The notes beneath the pieces are model-generated. The model was given only the letters and a program-made list of their open reading frames with translations. It was not told where the DNA came from and searched no databases. A stretch of DNA of 64,000 nucleotides from Fulvia fulva. Taxonomy: Eukaryota > Ascomycota > Dothideomycetes > Mycosphaerellales > Mycosphaerellaceae. The stretch lies in NCBI RefSeq assembly GCF_020509005.1, contig NC_063021.1, positions 3,162,001 through 3,226,000 on the forward strand, written 5' to 3'. A program made the position numbers and the translations under genes. Every line of letters starts with the position of its first letter. The first letter of the stretch is position 1. Below are positions 11,913-23,071 of the stretch, in pieces.

Positions 11913-13243
11913 ATGCTGGCCCTGCTCTTGCTCTGCTGGTTTGCAGGGGTCGTCACTTCAGCCGTCGATACCTGTTTAGCCGTGCAGCGTGAGCCTAAGT
12001 TGCCTCAATGCCAAGCTCTGAGCTCGAGGCATCACGCCGAACATCAAAGGCTTCTACACAGCATAAGCCGTAGTCATGGCAGATGGAACAACAAGCATCC
12101 ACGATGGGCTATTCTCGAAGCTCTTCATGGCTATGACCGATATCGGGAAATTGCTGGGGCTGAGATAGATCGATTCGAGGATCTGTACAAGCATGTGCCG
12201 AAAAAGCACAAGAAAGTCGGTCGTAGCCCAGCAAGGGCAGTAAGACCTGGCTAATCCCTCTATAGATCTTGGAGTCGACCATCCAATACCAGAACAACTT
12301 CCAAGAAGCAAGGACCCTCCTAGACCACAACGCCAAAACATGCCAAGCCATCGTCGAGAACGGCCTCGCCCTCTACAACATCACCCGCGCAGAACTCAAC
12401 ACCTTCATCACCGAATCCGACAACGTCGAAAAGAAGCACCGCGACAACAAACACCGCGTCCTGCGCACCCACACCTCCCACGCCCTGAAGCACGTAGTCC
12501 GAGACTGGTCCCGCGACTCCCACGCCGAAAGACAAGCAACATTCCCCTACATCCTGGATTGCCTCAGCCACCACCTTGACCTAACGCAGCCCACCAACAT
12601 CCTCATCCCCGGCGCAGGTCTCGGCCGCTTAGCTCATGAAATTTCCCACCTCTCACCAACCGTCACTACAACCTCCAACGAAAAGGACGCATACATGAAC
12701 CTCGCATACCATTACCTCACCTCGCCCACGCACTCCTCCCCATCAAGTCTGAACTTCTCCCTACACCCCTACCTCGAATCCTGGTCCCACGCCCGCTCTC
12801 GCGCATCCCTCTACCGCTCCGTCCAAATCCCCGACTCCCACCTCTCCTTAAACGCTCCCAACCTCCTCGTCGAAGGCGACTTCACCACCGCTTTCTCGTA
12901 CCAACCGGCAACCTACGACGCAGTCGTGACGCTCTTCTTCATCGACACAGCGCGGAATCTGGTGCAGTACTTCGAGACGATCGCGGAGCTTCTGAAACCT
13001 GGGGGTTTGTGGGTGAATGTGGGCCCGCTGCTTTACGGGAGTGCGCCGTTTGTGCAGTTGAGTCTTGACGAAGTGTTGCTGGTGGCGAGGGAGATGGGGC
13101 TTGAGGTGGAGTATCGTGCTGAGAGAGAGGTTATGTATGATTTTGGGGCGGGGAATATGCATAGGAATGGGTATGTGGCGCAGTATTGGGTTGCTAGGAA
13201 GGTTAGTGGGGAGGCGGAGAAGGGGAAGGGGTGGTGGAGTTGA
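11913..13243 (+). CDS. N2227-family / carnosine N-methyltransferase-like protein
   Basis: Two exons, 11913-12215 and 12266-13243, give 426 residues. The 50-nt intron ends in TATAG, and the join reads HKKILEST, as expected in this family. Family knowledge: N2227 proteins are S-adenosylmethionine-dependent methyltransferases, and characterised members methylate carnosine. Visible support: an N-terminal helix region (HPRWAILEALHGYDRY), a SAM-binding loop IPGAGLGRLAHEIS near residue 215, and FFIDTARNLVQYFETI followed by a KPGGLWVNVGPLLY core. The N-terminus starts with a hydrophobic stretch (MLALLLLCWFAGVV) that could be a signal anchor, which is unusual for a cytosolic enzyme. It lies first after the transposon block, but its codons look unaffected by RIP. 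The substrate in fungi is not established. Confidence 0.8.
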
Positions 13244-13369
13244 GATGGGGAGTGGGATGACCAGGTATCTGCAGATGACCAATGCCACTGTCTACAGTTT
13301 CAACTCACCTGTCTCAAGAAACACGAGTCGATATTTTCCGCCCCTCCCCGACAACCCATCACCGCCTCC

Positions 13370-14555
13370 CTAAACAGCACTAGGCTTAACATTATCACTC
13401 GGCTTATGCCTTCCAAAATGCGTATCAGGCTGCTCCAACCTCTCACCATCCAGCTCAATCTCCACCTTCTCATTGTAGAAGCAGCACAGTCCTGTCACAT
13501 CATCAGCATCAATCTCATCATCTATCGTAACCCCATACTCACCCTCAATCCTCGCACTCTCCAAGAGCGGCGTAGTATAATACCACACCACATCCTCCCA
13601 CACCTCCCCATTCACCTCCACACTATAATACTCCGCCTCGCCTTTATACGGACACAGCGTCCTAGCATCACCATCACGTCAGAACGTCATCCCCATCACC
13701 GCCTACTTATCAGGTTGTAGGATGGGATGACGGGTACATACCTCGTCTTGCTCTTCCTCAGCACCCCGGGATCGATACTCGTCAACGGCAAATAATACCT
13801 CACCGGCAACCCCGTCTCGTAAAGATGCATACTACTCCTCGTATCCGCCACAACCTGCCCGCCCACTTTGATCCGGATGTGCCGTGTGCTTTGTAGGATG
13901 TTGACGCGCTTGAATGGGTCCTTGGGGTGTACGTAGATGGGGGTGTCTTCTTCGAACCATTGGTCCTGTTGGCAGTTGTTAGTCATACTCCTTCGGGGTC
14001 GATTTCTGAACGGGAACGGTTTGGGGAGGGAACGTACCACACTGGCAAAGTCGATTTTAACCAATCCCTTCAGCTCCGCTGCTTTGGTAGGGAGATCCTC
14101 TTCCCAGGCAATGACGTTGTTGATGGATTTGTTGTTGATGGAGAGGATGAGTTGCTTGGCAATCACCTTCCCGTTGTCATCGGCATACTCCTCCCCCTCC
14201 GCCACGTTCAACCCTACACGCCTTCATCAGCACCAAAACCCCAACTCCAATTCCCACCTATCTTTGCCAACTCACCCTCACACGCCGCCTCCTCCCTCTC
14301 CAACTCAGTCCTCGGGAAATACAACTGCGGATAATACGGATGCTCCCACACGAACGAAGCCTTAGTAGTCTTGATGATATACGCTCCATTGAAGAGGACC
14401 TGGATCTTGCGAGGGGTTGGTAGGACTTTGTGAGGGCCGTCCGTGCCGAGTTTGAGTGCGAGTTTCTTTGGACTATACATGGGAGGGGAGACGTTGGCTT
14501 GATGGTATGACGCTGTTGTTTGGGGGAGGACTTACTCTGGCGGTGGTGGCGGCAT
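13370..14555 (-). CDS. Tandem DUF427-domain protein
   Basis: Five exons can be joined with clean phases: 14536-14555, 14276-14472, 14038-14213, 13742-13965 and 13370-13661, giving 302 residues. Introns are 63, 62, 72 and 80 nt. The first exon is tiny and Pro-rich (MPPPPP). Two DUF427-like modules are visible. The first has IQVLFNGAYIIKTTKA and VWEHPYYPQLYFP near residues 27-60. The second runs from HIRIKVGGQVVADT (about residue 160) through CPYKGEAEYYSVEVNGE to CCFYNEKVEIELDGE near the C-terminus. DUF427 proteins are compact beta folds of unknown function; I infer no activity. It is transcribed toward the N2227 gene (convergent). Confidence 0.85.
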
Positions 14556-15264
14556 GGTTGTTGGCTTTGGGCTGGTGATGGAGTGGAGGTGAGGTGATTT
14601 TGCTTGGATGGGGCCTCTTTTAATGTTATCTTGATAGTTGTAAATCAATGAGTGAGGTGAGGTCCGATCGCTCCTGCCCAGCTCCAAACTGTATGTCAGC
14701 ATTGCAGCTCCAAGGTGGGGAAGGATCCACGATGATGCCTTCCATGTGCATCGTATGCAGGTACAAGCATCACGATGTGGAATCAACAAACAACGAGCTG
14801 TACAGACACCACTTTCATCGTGGGTGCTCTATATGTCGTACACACTACTATCTCTCATCTCACTTCATCTCGCTTCATCTCAGCTGCTGGCTTCGACTGT
14901 TCGTCTTCATGCCGCTGCTCGCTCGAACGCTGCTATAGAGGAAACGCCCAAAAAGGTGCACACGCCAGAACGAATGGGGGTATGATGCATCGCTTTCACC
15001 AAATCAAAAAAGAAGTCGGCAGATAACCATGCCCTCCGTGCCAGAAATGCAGGACATCACATGCCTGCCGCCCAATCGCAAAATCCCGCGCTGGTCGGGA
15101 ATCCCGAAACCAGCTCATTATCATACTATGCATCTAATCATGCCGCCATGCAAATGTATGCAGGCTTTATCCTCCGTCGAAAACGCCAGAAAGAAGTGTT
15201 GGGGTATAGGGGTATAAGTGTGTATCGATCAGAGTCTGTGATCTGTCTCTGTCGGCGCAAAGCA
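14556..15264. other. Intergenic, upstream of the DUF427 gene
   Basis: About 0.7 kb between the DUF427 start and the 3' end of the RhoGAP gene. Pyrimidine-rich TCATCTC/CTTC runs lie near 14850-14885. No gene or RNA was recognised. Confidence 0.5.
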
Positions 15265-18200
15265 TTAGAAACTCGTGCCTTGTTCTTGGCGCAGGCGGGA
15301 TGCAGATGATTTCTTCTGCATTCCCATGTGGATGCCGAGCATGCCGGATTCGCGTCGGCGTGATTTGATCTCGCGAGGTGTTGGTGCGCCAGTGCCGGTC
15401 ATGCCGTAAACAGTAGGAGAGCGCAGGGCATCGTTAAGGCTTGCGAAGCCGCCTTCTCCTTGTGGTGCCATTTGATAGTTGGCGTAGGTTGGTTGCATGG
15501 GTGTCATTCCAGTATCGTCAACCTCGCCGCTTTGAAACTGTGTCTGGTTGTAGGCCGGGGTTGGTAGGTCGCTGAACATTTGCTTTCGAGGGGAACGTAA
15601 GTCAGCGGATGACGCTGGCTTGGCCTCAAGCTCTTGTGTAGACACAGGCTGTTGACGAGACTGCAGAGCTGGGCCGAATATACGACGCTGCTCCTCCACG
15701 AACAGCGAAATCAACGGTCCGGGAAGGTTGAGCGTAGGTGAAAAGACAACGCCGACTATGTATGTGTTAGCAACAGTATTAGGATGCATGGTTTGAGTCA
15801 ACTTACGGTTGCGAACGTTCATCTTGTTCAGTTCCACCTTATCGACAATCCTCATCATCAAATCCGAAAGCGCTTCGAGTAATGCGCGGTTTTGCGCGGG
15901 TAGGCGTCGTACAAGTTCGTTCAGCTGGAAAATCTTCTCCTCGCCAACAGTCTCCAAGCAATGCAGGAAATCAAGGTGCAAGTCGCGAGTCAGTATGCTA
16001 GCCGGTAGCTCGCGCAGATACAGCTTGAGCAAGCTTGCCACCGCGTGGACATCGTAAGAGTGTTCGTCTGCCATCAGATTGACGTCGCCTTCGGTATTGA
16101 AGCGATCTTTCAGCGACCTGATGACCGTGTTCGAGCCAGACAATCGGAAGATGCCCTCCTCGGCTACCGCATGCTTGCCAATCAGGTACTCAACGCAACG
16201 GTATACAACAGCGGGGAGGTCCGTTTCGGCATCCTCTACTGGCACCGCAGCGACGGCTTCGGCGAGTGGGACACCAAATACGCCTCGGGATCCAGTAGAT
16301 GCATTCGCTGCTTTGATATCACCAGGTGCCAGATCCGAGGATGAACGCCCACGACCGAAGGGCAAGCTCGAGAACATGCTTCGCTTCTTGTCCTTCGCTC
16401 CCGGAATCGGTGGCGGCCTCATGCCCCAGTCGCCAGTGTTTTGAATGACTTGCAGGTTTGTCGGGCCTGAGATCGCGGGATGTACAGCCTGCGACTGGTC
16501 GGCAGTCAATTGTTCATAAGGTGGCGATGGTGTCTGGCTGCCAGGTGGGTACATGAGCGGGGCCTCCCCGGCGACGGTCTCGTTGTAACCTATCGTTCGC
16601 ACTTCATCAGAAGGAAGTGACGGGGCTGATTGGAACGATTGAGCAGATTGCACGGACTGCGCAGATGCGGAAGTCGTGGACTGCATCGTGATTCGGCTCG
16701 TGTTTGACGACGGCCGGAGGTCACTCATCGATTTTTGCAACCTTGGACTGCGGTGGCCAGTGATCTCGGTTTTAGAAACCTGAGCTTGACGGGCAGGCTG
16801 TTGGTCCTCGTCATCCTGGAAGTCGACGTACTGTAGCAGCGCCCCGACCCAGGCATCGCGCTCATCATCGCTCTCTGCACACAGCACGTGTCGCACAAGT
16901 GCTGAAGAATCCTTCTTCTTCGGCTCCAAAATCAAGAACGCATGCCTGAATTGATTCTCTTCGTCATCTGGAGAGGCATTGTTGTTGGGTGATTGTTTGC
17001 CGATCTGCGCCTTCTGCAGCTTGATTGACCCAAGATGCGCGCCACCAGGGCCTTCGAAATACTTCAAGTTTGGTCCATCGAGAACAAAGTACCGCGCCTT
17101 CCAGCCGCCAAAGTTCTTGCCACGTTTGGTCAGGTAGCCTGCACGATTCGGTCGCAACTTCCCAACAGGTGAGTCTGGTCGTCCAACGCTGATCTTGGTC
17201 CCGAAGTAGTCGCTACCCTCTCCAGTGAATGGATCCTTAGACAGGAATTTGCAGACAACCGCGGCTACCTTCTCGTTACCAGCGGAGTCCAACACTTGCT
17301 CAAAGTATTGGTTGAGTGCCATCCTTCTGGCGTCTATCTTGGAAGGCGCGTGACCAGCGAACAACTGCTTATCAGGCAGACCGCGCAGTTGGCACAGTGA
17401 TTTAATTTGCTGATCAAAGCTGGCAAGCGCAGCAAAGGTCTTCTCGACGCGCCATAATTGCCGTCTATCCGACCTCAAGTGCACGGCCATGGTGAAGACA
17501 GGATTCTCGTCTGCCTGCTTTGGCGCAATGTAGCTTGCACGTGATGGCAGCATCCGAGATGATGCTGTGGTCACATACACGTGCGATAAAGCAGACGGTG
17601 GGAGAAGCTGGTCCGGATATGCCGGGTCCGTGAGGCCCTTATAGACCTCGCCGGGTGTGGATGCCGGCAGGCTGCTCGGTGAGGTCGACGGACGTTCATA
17701 GTCGGATATCGCATCGGGAGATGGCCTCAACCTGTCTACAAGGTTAGAAAGAGGTTGCGTCTGCGGCTGCGACTGCTGGTGATAGGCTTTGGCTCGATCG
17801 AGATGGGGCGAGGTCACAATCAGAGGTGTCTGAGGTGGCAGCGGGATTGGCTGTCTTGGCGCACGAGGTGACAGGGGGAAGCCTGCTGTGGGCGACATTG
17901 GGATTGACTTTGGCTGTGCATTCAATGCACGCGGCATGGGTGAATTCGGAGGTCTGTCACCAGGTCGTGGACTCATCGGCAGCCCAGGACTCATGAGAGA
18001 AGGCGCTGTCGTGCTGCGTGGGAGCATACCAGTCGCATCCGACTTTGCGCGGTTGCGAATGATGTCAGCCGGGTTCGTAGTGGCTTGGAAAACCGGTTGC
18101 TGGCGAGGTGCATCCTGCGTTGACTGGGGAGCCCGTACATCAAGCTGTGCTGCTTGCCGGATTTCAGCGTCTGCGGAGGGACGACTTTTGCTCTTCTTGT

Positions 18201-19749
18201 CCTTTTTAGAACGGCTCCGCTGCTCCTCTTCTTGCTGGACCACCAAGTCGCGCTCACGGTCGTCATCTTCGCGAGTCTTCCTACGACCTCTTTCCATGTA
18301 TTCCGAACGTGCACTTTCCGGGTCGTCCTCGTAGTCCGAGTCGGAAGCGTCTACAATGTTATTCACAAAGTTAGGGTCTGATCGTGCAGATTCGAGTCTC
18401 AGAGGTGCCGGGGGTGCCTTTCTCGTCTTCGGGCTGGAGAACGATTGCGCGGACGGTGGGGGACTTGTCTGCAGGGATGATGAGGAATGTTGCTTGTGAT
18501 GGCTGTGGGCTGCTTGCTGCGACAGACTCGCCAGCCTGGGCGACACAGGCGGCGTATGCCTTGTAGGTGCTCGATGGTGTATCTCAGCCACTCTGTGCTC
18601 GGCTTTGGCCTGAGCTGAGGCCGCTGCAGCATTACTGCGATCAAGCTCACGTGAACTTGTGCTCAGGCTGCTGGCTGACTGAGGCGTCGTGGGCAGTCCT
18701 GACGACGAGAGGATGGCCGGATCTTGAGGAGTGTCTGACCGACCGGCGCTCGCGATCCTTGTATCTGCAGAATCGTTGGCCTTGCGCGTGTCCACGCTGA
18801 TGTCGCGCAATGTGTTCGGCGGAGGAACGTCCGGGTTTGAAGATGAGGGACTGGCGTTGTTCGAGTGGGGCGCATTCCTATCGCCAGTGTCGAGCAAGGC
18901 CGGCGCAGACGAAGATTGCGCCAGCTGGTCCTTCAACTTCCGCCTATATCGCTCTTTTTCCTTCAATGCCTTCTCGAGGTCCTTGTTCAGGCCTAGAATC
19001 ATCGAGCGCTGCTTCTCCACCAAGCGCCACAGCTGCGCATTGTGTGATGCTGCCTGCTGCTTCTCCTGCAGTAGTTTCTGAACAGCCAGCTCCGCAGAGC
19101 CAGCTGCGGCGATAGCAGAGTGCGGGTCCTGCGGTCCGACTGACTCTGCAGAGACTCGGTATGCATTGTTTCCATTCGCACGTTGTTGTTGTTGTGAGGC
19201 GGTGGTCGAGGACGAGATCGAGGACACGGTGGAGTCGATAGATGCGGTTCGGTGCGCGGCCATCATCGGGCCACGGTCTGCGCGGATGGCCGCTTTAGAG
19301 CTGTTCATGCTAGTGGTGGGTGAGGTCGGCGACGATGTGTTCGGTGCAGCGCCAAGCACGGGCGAGGTGTGAGCAGCAGCAGTGTTAGTGGTGCTCGTGC
19401 TCGTGCCAGTGGAGTCGTGCTGCTGAGCCTGGACAGCGGCGCGCTGTTCTTCTGCTATAGCCTGGCGCGTGATGGCAGCGTGTATGGCATCCTTGTCCTT
19501 CCCCGTGACCTTCTTTGCAGGATTGGGCGCCCGCGGATGTCTGGCGGAGTGGTCGAGGTCGAGGTCGGGCGAGTAAGCTGCACGCTTGGGTGTGATGGTC
19601 GGTGATTGTGGTGGTAGTGCTGACGGTGGTTGTGATGGTGTTGCTGCGACCGTGCTGGGCTTGGTGGTCGGCGACTCGAGCAGCAGGCCTTCGCGACGAG
19701 CAGCAGTGGCAGCAACACCGACGCTGGCAGCGCTGGGGCCAGCAGCCAT
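15265..19749 (-). CDS. BEM3: PX-PH-RhoGAP protein (BEM3-like GTPase activator)
   Basis: Two exons, 15807-19749 and 15265-15755, give 1477 residues. The 51-nt intron is needed to restore RNLGVVFSPTLN inside the RhoGAP fold. Order: Ala/Ser-rich N-terminus; coiled coil about 220-276; disordered Pro/Ser-rich region; PX domain about 720-850; PH domain about 866-985 (GYLTKRGKNFGGWKARYFVL); RhoGAP domain about 1155-1326 with GIFRLSGS, whose arginine near residue 1200 is the catalytic finger. This order is that of fungal Bem3, which turns off Cdc42 at sites of polar growth and binds membrane phosphoinositides through PX and PH. The C-terminus ends in a Ser/Arg-rich tail. Orthology is inferred from architecture. 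Confidence 0.93.
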   Translation of the reverse strand: MAAGPSAASVGVAATAARREGLLLESPTTKPSTVAATPSQPPSALPPQSPTITPKRAAYSPDLDLDHSARHPRAPNPAKKVTGKDKDAIHAAITRQAIAEEQRAAVQAQQHDSTGTSTSTTNTAAAHTSPVLGAAPNTSSPTSPTTSMNSSKAAIRADRGPMMAAHRTASIDSTVSSISSSTTASQQQQRANGNNAYRVSAESVGPQDPHSAIAAAGSAELAVQKLLQEKQQAASHNAQLWRLVEKQRSMILGLNKDLEKALKEKERYRRKLKDQLAQSSSAPALLDTGDRNAPHSNNASPSSSNPDVPPPNTLRDISVDTRKANDSADTRIASAGRSDTPQDPAILSSSGLPTTPQSASSLSTSSRELDRSNAAAASAQAKAEHRVAEIHHRAPTRHTPPVSPRLASLSQQAAHSHHKQHSSSSLQTSPPPSAQSFSSPKTRKAPPAPLRLESARSDPNFVNNIVDASDSDYEDDPESARSEYMERGRRKTREDDDRERDLVVQQEEEQRSRSKKDKKSKSRPSADAEIRQAAQLDVRAPQSTQDAPRQQPVFQATTNPADIIRNRAKSDATGMLPRSTTAPSLMSPGLPMSPRPGDRPPNSPMPRALNAQPKSIPMSPTAGFPLSPRAPRQPIPLPPQTPLIVTSPHLDRAKAYHQQSQPQTQPLSNLVDRLRPSPDAISDYERPSTSPSSLPASTPGEVYKGLTDPAYPDQLLPPSALSHVYVTTASSRMLPSRASYIAPKQADENPVFTMAVHLRSDRRQLWRVEKTFAALASFDQQIKSLCQLRGLPDKQLFAGHAPSKIDARRMALNQYFEQVLDSAGNEKVAAVVCKFLSKDPFTGEGSDYFGTKISVGRPDSPVGKLRPNRAGYLTKRGKNFGGWKARYFVLDGPNLKYFEGPGGAHLGSIKLQKAQIGKQSPNNNASPDDEENQFRHAFLILEPKKKDSSALVRHVLCAESDDERDAWVGALLQYVDFQDDEDQQPARQAQVSKTEITGHRSPRLQKSMSDLRPSSNTSRITMQSTTSASAQSVQSAQSFQSAPSLPSDEVRTIGYNETVAGEAPLMYPPGSQTPSPPYEQLTADQSQAVHPAISGPTNLQVIQNTGDWGMRPPPIPGAKDKKRSMFSSLPFGRGRSSSDLAPGDIKAANASTGSRGVFGVPLAEAVAAVPVEDAETDLPAVVYRCVEYLIGKHAVAEEGIFRLSGSNTVIRSLKDRFNTEGDVNLMADEHSYDVHAVASLLKLYLRELPASILTRDLHLDFLHCLETVGEEKIFQLNELVRRLPAQNRALLEALSDLMMRIVDKVELNKMNVRNRKLTQTMHPNTVANTYIVGVVFSPTLNLPGPLISLFVEEQRRIFGPALQSRQQPVSTQELEAKPASSADLRSPRKQMFSDLPTPAYNQTQFQSGEVDDTGMTPMQPTYANYQMAPQGEGGFASLNDALRSPTVYGMTGTGAPTPREIKSRRRESGMLGIHMGMQKKSSASRLRQEQGTSF

Positions 19750-22237
19750 GTTAGACGATAACTTTGCCCATCGAATGACAAGGGTTAAAGCTCAAGGGCG
19801 AGATTTGAGCGCTAGTCGTGAGCTGTTCCTTGCGCGCAGCGAATAAGCGCTGTCGGCTTGCCACTATCTTCCCTGCACCTCACTGCTCACGCGGCCGGCG
19901 GTGAGGAAGTTGATGCAAGTCTGATCAAGCTGTATGTATAGGGCGTGTGTGATGGATGTGCGGCGGTGGTAGGCAGGCAGGCAGCTTCGCAGGTGGTCGT
20001 GGACAATGGCGTCTGTAACAAGATGGAGCTGTGTGCTGTCTCGCAGGCGAACGGGCAGGGATATCTGCATTCGACAGCCACACCCGCCAGCGCTAGTGCT
20101 GCATGCTCTTCAATCATATTCTACTATTCTATCCATGCGCTAGCACAACTATTGCCTCGCTGACCTCACCACTGCCATTATTGCTGTCAGCTGGGCACTG
20201 CGAGGCCATACATAGCTGTTGCCGTTATTAGCAGCAGCAACGGTCAGCTGTGCACGACTATGGCGATCAGCAGCACCCCCTCCCCCGACTGTTTCATGTT
20301 GGGCAAGTCGGGACCACACGACAGCACTCACGAGCATGCGATCACCCGCTACCGCGAAACACTTCCGCCTCCGGTCTACTAGTTCTTACCTAATCTCGTA
20401 CCTGGCATGACCGATTATCATTAGGCAAAAGTGCTTACGTCGTCCGCGGCGAGTGGCTGCTTCGACGAGTGCTGGCTGCTCGAGTAGCGTGCTTCAGCAC
20501 TGCTGCATACGGTCGAGCTGAGTCGTGAACGAGCGTTTGTCCTGTGCGCCTACCGGAGGTATGTATCATACAGAGTTACAAACTCCAGTTTGAGGGAAGT
20601 GCATTTCTCGAATCTCGGCAACATGCAAGCACTTCTGCTTCCGTGACATGGCAAAACGCCCCTTGCCACACTTGTTCACTCGCTCGCAGTCTTTGCAGCA
20701 GCAAGTGGAGATTCTGAGTGCCAGAGACACGCACCTCATCAGCAGAGTAGACATTGTTGTGCCTTCCATCGAAAGTCACTTTGCGACGGCTCTGTCATCT
20801 GCCGGTAGACGCCGCCGCCTTATACATTTACTCTGACAATTTCTTCTCCTATCGTACAAATACCACGTGCTGCCTACTACGCGACTAGCGTTCACTGCGG
20901 TTACTCGGAAACGGTCGATAGCAAACGGTCAATGGTCCGCAATGACAGAGGCGTCAGTGTCATCATTTGCGGGCGCAATCCTCGGCCACCACCATAAACA
21001 TGTATGCGGCGAATCACCCGACGGACCACTGGGTCACATTGCGACTGCACATCGGCCGGGAGGACTGCCAACTTTGAGATGGAGTTCCAGCTCACGAGGT
21101 GAACGATTCTGGTAGTGGTTGCTATCAAGCTTTGATGACTACATGTTCAAGACACCTGCCCCTGACCTATGCAGCCGTGCGCATGCACCTCCACACCTGC
21201 AACCTTATAACGAGCCACCACCCCCCGGACTGTTGTCAACGCCTCGGCGCTTCAATGATATTGCACCACCATTGTCGATGCTCGCTCGTGGCCACCGTGA
21301 CAGCCATGATTTGCAGCCTTCGTGGTAGCGACCATTTCGGTCTCAGCACAACCAAACCTGCTGCGGTCGGAACCACAGCCGGGAGCACGTCGATGCACAC
21401 GAGAAGCAGCCGCAATATTGGCACATGACTGGTTGTTCAGGACTTCATGTCCCAACTATCTGGAAATGTCCTGCGAACCCCTCCCTTCTAGCAGCGCACG
21501 GAGGCGCAGCGGGACAGTTGATGACCGGACATATACCAGTCAAGAATTATAAGCACACCCATGGAAAGCTTACTAACTTTCGCTGACGACTGGCAACCTA
21601 TAGCAATTGCGAAATAAACATCACTTCGTGAATGCGAACAGTATCCATGAGCATACTTTAGCGAAGCTCGAACGTGTGCTATTTCAGGGCATCTCAAAAG
21701 CTGTCTAGGGGCAAGGCCATTTCCGCATAGACGCGCGAGGGGGATCGTTGTCGTAATATCTGAGGAAGCTTTCGGTACTTGGCGAGTTGCCGGCAAACTG
21801 AGACGGAGTGCCCTACCTTACATCCACGCTTCAATGGGGTACTAAAATTGATAGTGAGAGTGATGAGTGTGAGTGCGACTCTGAACGAGCTTCGACAATT
21901 GTCTGAACCTGAACAAGAACAAAACCAGGGAAGATCCGCAGGCTGCGCTGCATCACCAGAGGCTGTCTGTTGACATCTTAGTGATAGCAGCAACTGTGAT
22001 GGGGTGCACTGTATGAGCGCAAACCATCTGAAGCACGACGTCGCTCTCACATATGGACACGCTAAAAAGAATGCAGCAATGAGCCTACTATGCACCGCTT
22101 ACCTCGAAAGTATCGCCGCGCCGCAGAGACACTAAGGTGGGTCAAGCTCTACGTTCACGGTTCCTTCCGACTCTGCTGTTCGTAAAATCATCAACCTCAC
22201 TTCGAAACAGCGTATCCAGCACTGAACATCGATCGAC
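19750..22237. other. Long intergenic region, no gene seen
   Basis: About 2.5 kb between divergent genes (RhoGAP leftward, HAD phosphatase rightward). Frames are short and overlap on both strands without domain signal. It is long enough for both promoters and perhaps a noncoding transcript, but nothing specific can be supported. Confidence 0.5.
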
Positions 22238-23071
22238 ATGGCCGCCGCGAACGGTACCGCGCCCACGGCTCGTGCCCCACCGCGGATCCGCGCCTGCATC
22301 TTGGACATGGACGGTCTCCTCATCAACAGTGAAGATCTAATCACCCAGTCCATCAACGAAGTTCTCCACGAGTACGGCAAGCCCTCCCTTCCGTGGAGCG
22401 TCAAGGTCAACCTCCAAGGCCGCACACTAGCAGAATCTAGCAGAATCTTCCAAGAATGGGCACAACTCCCCATCTCAGACCAAGAGTTCCAAGAAAAGCT
22501 TAAGGAGCTACACACGAAGCTGTTCCCAACCTGCCAGCCACTACCAGGAGTCCAGTCGCTACTCGAGAAGTTGAGCCATGACACTGCCATCCACCTTGCC
22601 CTCGCCACCAGCTCTCGACGCGATAAGTTCGAGCTGAAGACAGCGCATTTGCAACCGCTCTTCTCGGCGTTCCAGCCCGAGCACATAATCCTCGGCGATG
22701 ATCCACGCATTGCACCAGGGAGACACAAGCCTTGCCCCGACATCTACACGCTCGCGTTGCAGTGCATCAACGCTACTGTGCGAAAGTCCGGAGGGCAGCT
22801 GATTCAACGGGAGGAATGTCTGGTGTTCGAAGATGCGGTGCAGGGTGTAGAGGCGGGGAGGAGAGCGGGTATGCACGTTATTTGGTGTCCTCATGAAGGG
22901 CTCCTTGAGGAGCTCGAGAGGGCTGGAAGGGTTGATAAGGTTTTGGCTGGTCCGGTGAGGCAGGATGAGCAGGGAGGTGATGATGTGGTGGAGGTTTGGC
23001 CGGCGAGGCTTGTGAGGTCTTTGGAAGGGTTTGATGGTGAAGAGGATGGTGTTTTCATGACGGCTGCGTAG
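22238..23071 (+). CDS. HAD-superfamily phosphatase, HDHD1/pseudouridine-5'-phosphatase-like
   Basis: Single-exon protein of 277 residues; the ATG sits in a good context (GACATGGCC). HAD motif I is DMDGLLINSE with nucleophile Asp23 and acid Asp25. Motif II is ALATSSRRDKFELK. Motif III/IV region is GRHKPCPDIYTLA then CLVFEDAVQGVEAGRRAGM, holding the Lys and the Mg-binding Asp. A helical C1 cap lies between motifs I and II, as in beta-phosphoglucomutase-like enzymes. Known relatives dephosphorylate small phosphates such as pseudouridine 5'-phosphate or 2-deoxyglucose 6-phosphate. The exact substrate cannot be read from sequence. Confidence 0.88.
   Translation: MAAANGTAPTARAPPRIRACILDMDGLLINSEDLITQSINEVLHEYGKPSLPWSVKVNLQGRTLAESSRIFQEWAQLPISDQEFQEKLKELHTKLFPTCQPLPGVQSLLEKLSHDTAIHLALATSSRRDKFELKTAHLQPLFSAFQPEHIILGDDPRIAPGRHKPCPDIYTLALQCINATVRKSGGQLIQREECLVFEDAVQGVEAGRRAGMHVIWCPHEGLLEELERAGRVDKVLAGPVRQDEQGGDDVVEVWPARLVRSLEGFDGEEDGVFMTAA

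Noticed and set aside
12848..13288. 146-residue minus-strand frame
   Set aside because: It is antisense to the conserved methyltransferase exon and has a Pro/Leu-rich composition typical of shadow frames.
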